This document shows, piece after piece, positions 55,360 to 63,533 of a stretch of DNA of 64,000 nucleotides (the stretch's first letter is position 1; every line of letters starts with the position of its first letter). Origin of the DNA: Amylibacter marinus (GTDB lineage: Bacteria > Pseudomonadota > Alphaproteobacteria > Rhodobacterales > Rhodobacteraceae); NCBI RefSeq assembly GCF_030160015.1, contig NZ_BSNN01000002.1, positions 248,001 through 312,000 of the forward strand, given 5' to 3'. The position numbers were made by a program, and so were the translations under genes. The notes beneath the pieces were generated by a model. The model did not search any database and was not told the origin of the DNA. It worked only from the letters and a program-made list of their open reading frames with translations.

Positions 55360-55916
55360 TGCAGGGCTATATCCGCTATGTGGATGCGGTTAATCTGCGC
55401 ATAGGGCGCATCGTGATGTATGGTATTTTCGTGCTGATGGGCATTCTTATTTGGTCATCGATCAGCAAAACATTCTTCCTGCCCTCGCTTTGGACGCTGG
55501 AAATGGCACAGTTCACCATGGTGGCCTATTATATCCTTGGGGGGCCTTATTCTATTCAGCTTGGCTCGAATGTACGTATGGATCTGCTGTATGGCGAATG
55601 GTCTCTGCGCAAAAAGGCATGGTTTGATCTGCTGACGGTGTTCTTTCTAATCTTCTATCTTTGTGTTCTGCTGTATGGCGCAATCAGCTCTACGGCCTAT
55701 TCCCTTGGCTATTGGGGGGGGGATCCGCTGTCCTTCTTTGGGGGGCTGATCACGGGGGGCGAGGAAATCGGCCGCCTAGAACGCTCCTCCAGCGCATGGC
55801 GCCCCTATCTGTGGCCCATAAAATCAATCATGATATTGGGTATGTTCTTGATGCTTTTGCAATGTATCTCAGAGCTGTTCAAAGATGTTCTGCGCCTTAA
55901 GGGAGAGAAAATCTGA
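55347..55916 (+). CDS. dctQ: TRAP transporter small permease (DctQ)
   Basis: This 189-residue membrane protein has four TM helices (IVMYGIFVLMGILIWSSIS; MAQFTMVAYYILGG; WFDLLTVFFLIFYLCVLLYG; SIMILGMFLMLLQCI). PYSIQLGSNVRMDLLYG is a typical DctQ loop. It pairs with the large permease, whose ATG overlaps its TGA by one base. The transporter imports an organic solute using the sodium gradient, which fits with the NQR sodium pump encoded in this window. Confidence 0.93.
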   Translation: MHSMMQGYIRYVDAVNLRIGRIVMYGIFVLMGILIWSSISKTFFLPSLWTLEMAQFTMVAYYILGGPYSIQLGSNVRMDLLYGEWSLRKKAWFDLLTVFFLIFYLCVLLYGAISSTAYSLGYWGGDPLSFFGGLITGGEEIGRLERSSSAWRPYLWPIKSIMILGMFLMLLQCISELFKDVLRLKGEKI

Positions 55917-57244
55917 TGCCCTATGAAATGATCGCCACGCTAATGTTCTCCTCTATGATGCTGATGTTGCTCACAGGCCAACGGGTTTTTGGCGCCATTG
56001 GCTTTATCGCCGTGATTGCGGCCCTGCTGTTGTGGGGCGATCGGGGGGGCTATGACATCGGATTTTCCGCCGCGATGAAGCTGATGAAATGGTATCCCTT
56101 GCTGACGTTACCGATGTTTATCTTCATGGGCTATGTGCTGTCTGAATCCAAAATCGCCGATGACCTTTATAAAATGTTTCATGTTTGGATGGGGGGCTTG
56201 CGCGGGGGGCTGGCGATCGGGACAATCGGCCTTATGGTGTTGATCTCTGCGATGAACGGCCTGTCGGTGGCTGGAATGGCCATCGGATCCACCATCGCAC
56301 TGCCAGAGCTTTTGAAACGCGGCTATGACAAACGCATGGTCACAGGGGTGATCCAAGCAGGCTCGTCCTTGGGTATCCTCGTGCCACCTTCGGTTGTTCT
56401 GGTGCTCTATGCGATGATTGCGCGCCAGCCTGTGGGGCAATTGTGGCTGGCGGGGGTCGTTCCAGGGCTGATGATGGCGGCAATGTTCATCGCCTATATT
56501 GTGATCCGCTGTCGGATAAACCCTGTGCTTGGCCCAGTGCTCCCGGCCCAAGAGCGCAATATTCCGCGCGCTGAAAAACTACGTCTGCTGCGGGCAGGGC
56601 TGCTGCCGATCATCATCTTTGCCACAATGATGGTGCCCTTCGTCAAGGGCTGGACATCGCTGGTAGAAAGCTCTGCCATCGGTGCAATGGCCGCATTTTG
56701 CGCCGCAGTCCTAAAGGGGCGCATGACCCGCGAGGTGTTTGAAAACTCTGTGCGCAATACGCTGGGCATCACCTGTATGTTCATGTGGATTATCCTCGCG
56801 GCGCTGGCCTTTGGCGCGGTGTTCGATGGGCTGGGCGCGGTTAAGGCCATCGAGGCGGTTTTCACCGAACGCCTAAACCTTAGCCCTTGGATGATCCTCA
56901 TTTTAATGCAGCTCAGCTTTATCCTAATGGGCACGTTCCTTGACGATACTGCTATGCTGGTGATCGTCGCCCCCCTATATGTGCCCTTGGTGGGCGAGCT
57001 GGGCTTTGACCTGATCTGGTATGGTATTTTGTACACGATCACCACTCAGATTGCCTATATGACACCGCCCTTTGGCTATAATCTGTTCTTAATGCGGGCC
57101 ATGGCGCCCCCTGAAATTTCCCTGCGCGATATCTACGCCTCTATCACCCCGTTTGTATTGGTGATGGTCTTTGCCCTGACGCTGGTCATGGTCTTCCCAG
57201 GTATCGCCACTTGGCTTCCTGATTACGTTTACAACAAACCCTAG
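55916..57244 (+). CDS. dctM: TRAP transporter large permease (DctM)
   Basis: This 442-residue protein has about twelve TM helices and carries out Na+-coupled transport. Landmarks are LLTLPMFIFMGYVLSESKIADDLYKM, AMNGLSVAGMAIGSTIALPELLKRGYDK, QAGSSLGILVPPSVVLVLYA and FLDDTAMLVIVAPLYVP. It belongs to the same subgroup as the adjacent DctP, where substrates are usually carboxylates or other small organic solutes; the actual ligand is unknown. Confidence 0.95.
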   Translation: MPYEMIATLMFSSMMLMLLTGQRVFGAIGFIAVIAALLLWGDRGGYDIGFSAAMKLMKWYPLLTLPMFIFMGYVLSESKIADDLYKMFHVWMGGLRGGLAIGTIGLMVLISAMNGLSVAGMAIGSTIALPELLKRGYDKRMVTGVIQAGSSLGILVPPSVVLVLYAMIARQPVGQLWLAGVVPGLMMAAMFIAYIVIRCRINPVLGPVLPAQERNIPRAEKLRLLRAGLLPIIIFATMMVPFVKGWTSLVESSAIGAMAAFCAAVLKGRMTREVFENSVRNTLGITCMFMWIILAALAFGAVFDGLGAVKAIEAVFTERLNLSPWMILILMQLSFILMGTFLDDTAMLVIVAPLYVPLVGELGFDLIWYGILYTITTQIAYMTPPFGYNLFLMRAMAPPEISLRDIYASITPFVLVMVFALTLVMVFPGIATWLPDYVYNKP

Positions 57245-57288
57245 AGAACCGTGCCAAACGGTCGGAAAACCCAACGAAGGAGAATACC

Positions 57289-58323
57289 ATGACAACAAGA
57301 CGCAAGTTTATAACCAGTGCCGCAATGGCCGGCCCCGCGGCCGCGCTTGCGGCACCCGCCGTTGCCCAAAGCACCATCAAATGGCGTATGCAAACCTATG
57401 CGGGCGCATCCCTTGCCGCCGAGGTGATCGTACCAGCCATTGAAATGTTCAATAAAATCGCTGGCGACCGCATGCAGATCGAACTGTTTTTTGCTGACCA
57501 AATCGTACCAACGGGTGAATTGTTTCAGGCCATGCAACGCGGCACCATCGATGCGGTGCAATCAGACGACGATTCCATGGCATCCCCCACAGAGGTCACT
57601 GTTTTCGGCGGGTATTTCCCATTTGGTTCGCGCTATTCTCTGGATGTGCCTGTGCTGTTTAATCAATACGGCCTAAACGAAATCTGGGACGAAGAATATT
57701 CCAAGGTTGGCGTGAAACACATCAGCGCCGGCGCATGGGATCCTTGCCACTTTGCCACCAAAGACCCGATCAACTCTTTGGCAGACCTGAAAGGCAAACG
57801 CGTCTTTACCTTCCCAACCGCGGGGCGCTTCCTCAGCCAATTTGGCGTGGTTCCTGTGAACCTCCCATGGGAAGATATCGAGGTTGCCATGCAAACAGGT
57901 GAATTGGACGGTATCGCATGGTCAGGCATCACCGAGGACTACACCGTAGGTTGGGCCGATGTGACCAACTATTTCCTCACCAACAATATCTCGGGCGCAT
58001 GGGCGGGGTCGTTCTTTGCCAATATGGACCGCTGGAATGAATTGCCAGAGGATCTGCAAACGCTGTTCCGTGTGTGTTGTGATCAATCGCATTACTACCG
58101 CCAATGGTGGTATTGGGGCGGCGAGGCCAACCTGCGCGTTAATGGCGACAAGATGAAGCTGACCACCATTCCAGACGACGAATGGGCCACCGTCGAGGCC
58201 AAGGCGCTTGAATTCTGGGAAGAAATTGCCGCAGAATCCGAAACTAAACGCCGGGTTGTTGATATTTTCAAAAAATACAACGCGGATATGGTCAAAGCTG
58301 GCCGCCCGTACCGGTACGGCTAG
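57289..58323 (+). CDS. dctP: TRAP transporter substrate-binding protein (DctP), Tat-exported
   Basis: This 344-residue periplasmic binding protein has a Tat signal (TTRRKFITSAAMAGPAAALA, cleavage after APAVAQ). It shows the DctP landmarks GELFQAMQRGTIDAVQSDD, LADLKGKRVFTFPTAG and VNLPWEDIEVAMQTGELDGIAWSG. The Arg commonly used to bind carboxylates seems replaced around KRVFTFPTAGRFL, so I do not infer the ligand. It has a strong AAGGAG RBS and is followed directly by a terminator, so it may be made in excess of the enzymes downstream. Confidence 0.94.
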   Translation: MTTRRKFITSAAMAGPAAALAAPAVAQSTIKWRMQTYAGASLAAEVIVPAIEMFNKIAGDRMQIELFFADQIVPTGELFQAMQRGTIDAVQSDDDSMASPTEVTVFGGYFPFGSRYSLDVPVLFNQYGLNEIWDEEYSKVGVKHISAGAWDPCHFATKDPINSLADLKGKRVFTFPTAGRFLSQFGVVPVNLPWEDIEVAMQTGELDGIAWSGITEDYTVGWADVTNYFLTNNISGAWAGSFFANMDRWNELPEDLQTLFRVCCDQSHYYRQWWYWGGEANLRVNGDKMKLTTIPDDEWATVEAKALEFWEEIAAESETKRRVVDIFKKYNADMVKAGRPYRYG

Positions 58324-58328
58324 TACAC

Positions 58329-58355
58329 AAAGAGCCGCCCTGGGCGGCTCTTTTT
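58329..58355 (+). terminator. Intrinsic terminator between dctP and the GS-like gene
   Basis: AAAGAGCCGCC and GGCGGCTCTTT form a perfect 11-bp stem with a CTG loop, followed by TTTTT. It starts five bases after the dctP stop and lies 24 bases before the next gene. The enzymes downstream need read-through, or the element sets the transporter-to-enzyme ratio. Confidence 0.9.
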
Positions 58356-58378
58356 CCCCAAACGTGAATGGATATAGC

Positions 58379-59740
58379 ATGTCAAAAAATTTGAAATTTG
58401 ATACCCTGAAAGCCAAAGTCGCCGATGGGGCCATAGATACGGTTCTGGTCTGCCTGATTGATATGCAGGGCCGCCTGATGGGCAAACGCTTCCATGCCCG
58501 GGCCTTTGTGGATGGCGGGTATGACGAAACCCACTGTTGCACATATCTGCTGGCCACGGATCTAGAAATGGCTACGCCTGATGGCTATGCCTCGACCAGC
58601 TGGGAACAGGGCTACGGCGATTATACCATGAAAACTGATCTCGAGACCCTGCGCCTTGTACCGTGGCTCTCGGGTACGGCCATGGTGATCTGTGATATCT
58701 TCGATCACCACGGCCACCCCATTGCCCATGCCCCGCGTGCCATGCTGCAGAAACAAATCGCTCGCTTGACGGATATAGGCCTAAGCCCCACGATGGCCAC
58801 CGAACTAGAGTTTTTCCTCTTCGAGAACAGCCTCGATGAAATCGCCAAGGGCGGGTTTCGTGATCTGACCCCGATCAGTGGCTATAACGAAGATTACCAT
58901 ATCCTCCAAACCACCAAAGAAGAGCACGTGATGCGCCCGGTCCGCAATCATCTCTTTGAAATGGGCATCCCGATCGAGGGCTCCAAGGGCGAGGCAGAGG
59001 CCGGCCAAGAAGAGCTGAATATCAAATATGCCGAAGCACTGGCCTGTGCAGATCATCACACGATCGCCAAACACGCCATCAAAGAGATCGCCTGGCAACA
59101 GGGCCATGCTGCCACCTTTCTGGCGAAATGGCACCACGACCGCGTCGGCTCCTCCAGTCATGTGCATCAATCCCTGTGGCAGGGCGGAAAATCAATGTTC
59201 TACGACCCAGATCGCCCATTGGGTAAATCGGAATTGATGGATCAATATATGGCCGGCTTGATCAAATACGCCGCTGATTACACCTATTTCATGGCCCCCT
59301 ATGTGAACAGCTATAAGCGCTTCGCCAAGGGATCCTTTGCCCCCACACGTATCATCTGGTCGGTGGATAATCGCACCGCCGCATTCCGGCTCTGCGGCGA
59401 AGGCACAGAGGCCATTCGCGTTGAATGTCGTATTCCAGGCGCAGATATGAACCCCTATCTGGCACAGGCCGCCATGCTGGCCGCAGGCCTCAAAGGCATC
59501 GAGGAAAAACTCGCCCTGCCGGAGGCCTTCTCTGGGGATGCCTATGCGGATGAAACATCTGCCCATATCCCGCGCAATCTGCGCGATGCGCGCGATGCAT
59601 TGCATGGCTCGGATATGTTGCGCGCGGCCATGGGGGATGCGGTAATAGATCACTATGCCCGCGCCGCAGGCTGGGAATTAGAAGAGTTTGACCGCGTGGT
59701 AACCGATTGGGAAATCGCCCGCGGCTTTGAAAGGGCGTAA
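58379..59740 (+). CDS. Glutamine-synthetase-like ligase (gamma-glutamyl-amide synthetase type)
   Basis: This 453-residue GS-family protein has a beta-grasp domain (about 1-100) and a catalytic domain with metal-binding Glu in ATELEFFLFE and GEAEAGQEELNIKYAEA, the His in GSSSHVHQSLW, ATP-binding NSYKRFAKGSFAPTRIIWS and RVECRIPGADMNPYLA. It is not a classical GlnA: the MP-adenylylation and ammonia-site features are absent. It is of the group including PuuA and IpuC/GMAS enzymes, which join glutamate to an amine. The amine acceptor is unknown. It starts after an intrinsic terminator; the ALDH ATG follows its stop by one base. Confidence 0.88.
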   Translation: MSKNLKFDTLKAKVADGAIDTVLVCLIDMQGRLMGKRFHARAFVDGGYDETHCCTYLLATDLEMATPDGYASTSWEQGYGDYTMKTDLETLRLVPWLSGTAMVICDIFDHHGHPIAHAPRAMLQKQIARLTDIGLSPTMATELEFFLFENSLDEIAKGGFRDLTPISGYNEDYHILQTTKEEHVMRPVRNHLFEMGIPIEGSKGEAEAGQEELNIKYAEALACADHHTIAKHAIKEIAWQQGHAATFLAKWHHDRVGSSSHVHQSLWQGGKSMFYDPDRPLGKSELMDQYMAGLIKYAADYTYFMAPYVNSYKRFAKGSFAPTRIIWSVDNRTAAFRLCGEGTEAIRVECRIPGADMNPYLAQAAMLAAGLKGIEEKLALPEAFSGDAYADETSAHIPRNLRDARDALHGSDMLRAAMGDAVIDHYARAAGWELEEFDRVVTDWEIARGFERA

Positions 59741-59741
59741 A

Positions 59742-61112
59742 ATGATTACCTGTATTTCACCAATTGATGGCTCTGTTTACGCAACCCGCGAAACCCTAAC
59801 CAAGTCTGCATCTCAGGCGCGGGTCGCCTCGGCCAGACAGGCACAGGCCGAATGGGCCGCGCGCCCGATAGAACAGCGCATAAATTGCGTGATGGACGCG
59901 GTTGCCGCCGTCGGCGCACAAAACGACCAGATTGTACCCGAAATTGCATGGCAAATGGGGCGCCCCGTGCGCTATGGCGGTGAATTCGGCGGCTTTAACG
60001 AACGCGCATCATATATGGCCACAATCGCCCAAGAGGCCCTTGCCCCGATCGAGGTCGAAAACAGCGACAGCTTTCGCCGCCTGATAAAACGCGTACCCCA
60101 CGGGCTGGTGCTGGTGGTGGCGCCGTGGAATTACCCCTATATGACCGCGATTAACACCATCGCGCCTGCGCTGATTGCGGGCAATGCGGTGATGCTGAAA
60201 CATGCCTCGCAAACCCCGCTGGTCGGCGAGCGCCTAGAGAGCGCACTCCACGCGGCAGGCGTGCCACAGGCAGTGTTTCAAAACGTCTTTTTGGATCACG
60301 AAACCACATCGCAGCTGATCGCAGAACGCGCCTTCGACTTTGTGAATTTCACAGGGTCGGTCACTGGCGGCAAGGCGATAGAAAAGGCCGCCGCGGGCAC
60401 GTTCACCGGCATTGGCCTAGAGCTGGGCGGCAAAGATCCTGGATATGTGATGGAGGATGCGGATATCGATGCGGCGGTGGATACGCTGATTGATGGAGCG
60501 ATGTTCAATTCTGGCCAATGCTGTTGCGGTATAGAGCGGATCTACGTCCACGAATCCCTGTTCGACAGCTTCCTCGAGAAGGCTGTGAAAATTGTCAGCG
60601 CCTATAAACTTGGCAATCCGCTCGACCCAGAAACCACCCTTGGCCCCATGGCGCACCAGCGCTTTGCCCAAGAGGTGCGCGAGCAAATCCGCGACGCCAT
60701 AGCCGAGGGCGCTACCGCCCATATCGACCCGGCATTGTTCCCAAAGGACCAAGGCGCCTACCTCATGCCCCAAATCCTAACAAATGTAACCCATGATATG
60801 CGGGTGATGCGCGAAGAAAGCTTCGGCCCCGTGGTGGGCATCATGGCGGTGAAAGACGACGCCGAGGCGATTAGGTTGATGAACGACAGCACCTTCGGCC
60901 TGACCGCATCGCTCTGGACCAAAGATACCGCGCGCGCCGAACAGATCGCCGATCAAATAGAGACAGGCACAGTGTTCATGAACCGCGCAGATTACCTTGA
61001 CCCCGGCCTCTGTTGGACAGGATGCAAGGATACGGGCCGCGGTGGCGGCCTGTCGATCATCGGTTATCACAATCTAACACGCCCGAAATCCTATCACCTA
61101 AAGAAAGCATAA
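59742..61112 (+). CDS. Aldehyde dehydrogenase family protein
   Basis: This 456-residue NAD(P)+-dependent ALDH has APWNYPYMTAINTIAPALIAGN (cofactor and substrate entrance), the general-base Glu in LELGGKDPGYV, and the catalytic Cys (C261) in FNSGQCCCGIERIYV, followed by EESFGPVVGIM. It probably oxidises an aldehyde made by the Fe-dependent alcohol dehydrogenase encoded next. In a gamma-glutamyl pathway that aldehyde would be gamma-glutamyl-aminoaldehyde; this is inference. The ATG at 59742 is preferred over a TTG five codons upstream. Confidence 0.93.
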   Translation: MITCISPIDGSVYATRETLTKSASQARVASARQAQAEWAARPIEQRINCVMDAVAAVGAQNDQIVPEIAWQMGRPVRYGGEFGGFNERASYMATIAQEALAPIEVENSDSFRRLIKRVPHGLVLVVAPWNYPYMTAINTIAPALIAGNAVMLKHASQTPLVGERLESALHAAGVPQAVFQNVFLDHETTSQLIAERAFDFVNFTGSVTGGKAIEKAAAGTFTGIGLELGGKDPGYVMEDADIDAAVDTLIDGAMFNSGQCCCGIERIYVHESLFDSFLEKAVKIVSAYKLGNPLDPETTLGPMAHQRFAQEVREQIRDAIAEGATAHIDPALFPKDQGAYLMPQILTNVTHDMRVMREESFGPVVGIMAVKDDAEAIRLMNDSTFGLTASLWTKDTARAEQIADQIETGTVFMNRADYLDPGLCWTGCKDTGRGGGLSIIGYHNLTRPKSYHLKKA

Positions 61113-61116
61113 GCCC

Positions 61117-62262
61117 ATGACGATCACCGCCAATTGGTCCTACCCAACCGCCATTCGCTTTGGGGCAGGGCGCATAAATGAAATCGCTGATGCATGTGCC
61201 GCCGCGGGTATTAAAAACCCGCTGTTGATCACCGATCGCGGCTTGGCAAATATGGATATCACCACCAGAACCCTAGATCTGCTGGATGGCGCGGGCCTTG
61301 GTCGGGCGCTATTTGCGGATGTAGATCCGAACCCCAACGAGAAGAACGCCGCCGCAGGGGTTGCGGCCTTCGTGGCCGGCGGGCACGACGGTGTTGTGGC
61401 CTTTGGCGGTGGCTCGGGCCTTGATCTGGGCAAATTGGTGGCCTTCCTTGCGGGTCAAACACGCCCCTTGTGGGATTTCGAGGATATTGGCGATTGGTGG
61501 ATGCGCGCAGATGCGGACGCCATTGCCCCCATTGTGGCTGTACCCACAACCGCAGGCACAGGATCAGAGGTGGGGCGCGCATCCGTGATCACAAATTCCG
61601 AAACCCAAGAGAAAAAAATCATCTTCCACCCCAAATTCCTGCCCTCGGTGGTGATTTGCGACCCAGAGCTAACCGTCGGCATGCCCGATTTCATCACCGC
61701 AGGCACGGGGCTTGATGCCTTTGCCCATTGCCTAGAGGCCTTCTGTTCGCCGCATTACCACCCCATGTCACAGGGCATGGCCCTAGAAGGTATGCGCTTG
61801 GTCAAGGAATACCTGCCGCGCGCCTATGCCGATGGCACCGATATCGAGGCCCGTGCACATATGATGTCTGCGGCGATTATGGGGGCCACGGCATTCCAAA
61901 AGGGGCTGGGGGCAATCCATGCGCTATCGCACCCGATCGGGGCCCTGTACCACACTCATCACGGCACAACCAATGCCATCTGCATGCCTGCGGTTTTGCA
62001 ATTCAACAAACCCAAAATCGAACAGGTGATCACACAGGCGGCACAATATCTGGGCATCGAAGGCGGGTTCGAGGGGTTCTGTGCCTATGTCGATCAGCTG
62101 AATGCATCGCTGGGCATTCCCAAAACCTTGGCGGAACTGGGGATTGAAACCCCAGATATCGACCGCATTGTCTCGGGGGCGTTGGCTGATCCCAGCACCG
62201 GCGGAAACCCTGTTGAAATGACCCGTGAAAACACCCGCGAATTGCTGATGCGTATCGTTTAG
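61117..62262 (+). CDS. Iron-containing alcohol dehydrogenase
   Basis: This 381-residue group III alcohol dehydrogenase has an N-terminal NAD(P)-binding domain with GGGSGLDLGKLVAF and AVPTTAGTGSEVGRASV. The metal-binding helical domain has the metal Asp and His residues in GTGLDAFAHCLEAF and GAIHALSHPIGALYHTHHGTTNA. It follows the ALDH stop by four bases and is the last gene of the operon. Together with ALDH it forms an alcohol-to-acid oxidation pair; the alcohol substrate is unknown. Confidence 0.94.
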   Translation: MTITANWSYPTAIRFGAGRINEIADACAAAGIKNPLLITDRGLANMDITTRTLDLLDGAGLGRALFADVDPNPNEKNAAAGVAAFVAGGHDGVVAFGGGSGLDLGKLVAFLAGQTRPLWDFEDIGDWWMRADADAIAPIVAVPTTAGTGSEVGRASVITNSETQEKKIIFHPKFLPSVVICDPELTVGMPDFITAGTGLDAFAHCLEAFCSPHYHPMSQGMALEGMRLVKEYLPRAYADGTDIEARAHMMSAAIMGATAFQKGLGAIHALSHPIGALYHTHHGTTNAICMPAVLQFNKPKIEQVITQAAQYLGIEGGFEGFCAYVDQLNASLGIPKTLAELGIETPDIDRIVSGALADPSTGGNPVEMTRENTRELLMRIV

Positions 62263-62297
62263 CTGGTGAAATAGCGACGGTGCGCGATCTTTAGGTA

Positions 62298-62322
62298 TGG
62301 GAATCCGCTTACTGGATTCCCA
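62298..62322 (+). terminator. Inverted repeat after the catabolic operon, possible weak terminator
   Basis: TGGGAATCC and GGATTCCCA form a perfect 9-bp stem around a 7-base loop, 36 bases after the Fe-ADH stop. It is followed by ACTTTCAGTTCT, not a proper T-run, so termination is uncertain. Between it and the riboswitch (62323-62576) the sequence is AT-rich and non-coding and should contain the thiD promoter. Confidence 0.5.
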
Positions 62323-62540
62323 CTTTCAGTTCTGGAATCAACAAATAATGGGCTGAAAATTATCGCAAGAAACGATAACGCTGGTATCATTTAGTGAAAA
62401 TTCCCAAATTTATATTTTGTTAAGCAATTGATTTAAAATCAGATTATTGACCTGTGCTCTCACCCCTTGTTTGGCCGATGTAACAAAGCCTTATAAGTGT
62501 TGCACATGAATCCAAAAATATCTAAGTACCTTTTTAAGAC

Positions 62541-62570
62541 ATTTGTGGGCTGTCACAGCCCACTACAAAT
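62541..62570 (+). repeat. Palindromic hairpin just upstream of the TPP riboswitch
   Basis: GTGGGCTG (62545-62552) and CAGCCCAC (62556-62563) pair perfectly around a TCA loop. The flanking ATTT and AAAT extend the stem past a three-base bulge (TAC). It sits six bases before the riboswitch P1 stem. There is no T-run. It could be an operator around the transcription start or a 5' stabilising hairpin of the mRNA. Confidence 0.55.
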
Positions 62571-62576
62571 AATAAT

Positions 62577-62658
62577 CCGTCGGGGGGCCCATCGTGGCTG
62601 AGAGGTGCATGCACCGACCCGTCGAACCTGATCCGGATAACACCGGCGTAGGGAACGG
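62577..62658 (+). promoter_or_regulatory. TPP riboswitch (THI element)
   Basis: The conserved parts of the thiamine-pyrophosphate aptamer are present in order: P1 strand CCGT (62577-62580) with ACGG (62655-62658), the pyrimidine-sensing CTGAGA (62598-62603), ACCGACC, GAACCTGATC (62624-62633), GGATAA and GTAGGGAA (62648-62655). It precedes thiD by 65 bases. High TPP should repress thiD-thiO, most likely by hiding the RBS, as no terminator follows the aptamer. Confidence 0.95.
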
Positions 62659-62723
62659 GTATTGTGCAAAAGGCACGCAGTCCTTTTCCAACGTTGGTGG
62701 TCCATGAACGCGGAGACCACCCA

Positions 62724-63533
62724 ATGCGACAGAATACATCAATCGCCCTAACTATTGCCGGATCTGACAGCGGCGGCGGCGCAGGTATTCAGGCCGACCT
62801 AAAGGCCATGTCAGCAAATGGCGTGTTCGCAGCCAGCGTTCTAACGGCTATCACCGCCCAGAATACCACCTCTGTGACGGCTGTGCATCAGGTGCCCGCG
62901 GATATAGTGGCCGCGCAAATCGATGCGGTGCTCTCGGATCTGGATGTAGGTGCGATCAAGCTGGGTATGTTGTTTTCCCCTGATATCATCGATGCAGTTT
63001 CTAACAAGATTTCGTCCTTTCAGGGCGCGGTGGTGGTTGATCCGGTGATGATCGCCAAATCCGGCGATGCGCTGTTACAAGATGCCGCCGTATCGGCCCT
63101 AGAACAGCATATGCTGCCACAGGCAACCCTGCTAACCCCCAATCTACCCGAAGCCGCGCGCCTGCTGGGCACGCAGGCCGCTAAGACCCCGGCAGAAATG
63201 GCCGACCAAGCACAGGCCTTGTTGGCCATGGGCCCAAAGGCCGTGCTGATGAAGGGTGGCCACGGTCTTGGTGCCACCTGTACTGATATTTTGGTCAACG
63301 ACAGCGGGGTTATCGAAACTATTCATGCTCTGCGCGTTGATACCAAAAACACCCATGGTACCGGATGTACCTATTCCGCCGCAATCGCCGCAGAGTTGGC
63401 CAAGGGCCAAGACCTAAGAGCCGCGGTAAACACCGCCCACGCATATCTACAGGGGGCGATCAATGCCGCAGACCGGCTGAACATCGGACAAGGCCATGGG
63501 CCTGTGCATCATTTCTTTGGCCAATGGGCATGA
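62724..63533 (+). CDS. thiD: Hydroxymethylpyrimidine/phosphomethylpyrimidine kinase
   Basis: ThiD phosphorylates HMP twice to HMP-PP for thiamine synthesis. The 269-residue ribokinase-fold protein has TIAGSDSGGGAGIQADLKAM at the N-terminus, VVVDPVMIAKSGDALL, TPNLPEAARLLG and the anion-hole/catalytic TKNTHGTGCTYSAAIAAE. The ATG at 62724 follows GGAG and gives the family start; the open frame upstream runs through the riboswitch. It overlaps thiO by ATGA. Confidence 0.96.
   Translation: MRQNTSIALTIAGSDSGGGAGIQADLKAMSANGVFAASVLTAITAQNTTSVTAVHQVPADIVAAQIDAVLSDLDVGAIKLGMLFSPDIIDAVSNKISSFQGAVVVDPVMIAKSGDALLQDAAVSALEQHMLPQATLLTPNLPEAARLLGTQAAKTPAEMADQAQALLAMGPKAVLMKGGHGLGATCTDILVNDSGVIETIHALRVDTKNTHGTGCTYSAAIAAELAKGQDLRAAVNTAHAYLQGAINAADRLNIGQGHGPVHHFFGQWA

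Noticed and set aside
62664-62723. Upstream start for thiD
   Set aside because: It begins close behind the riboswitch aptamer and lacks an RBS; the ATG at 62724 matches the family N-terminus.
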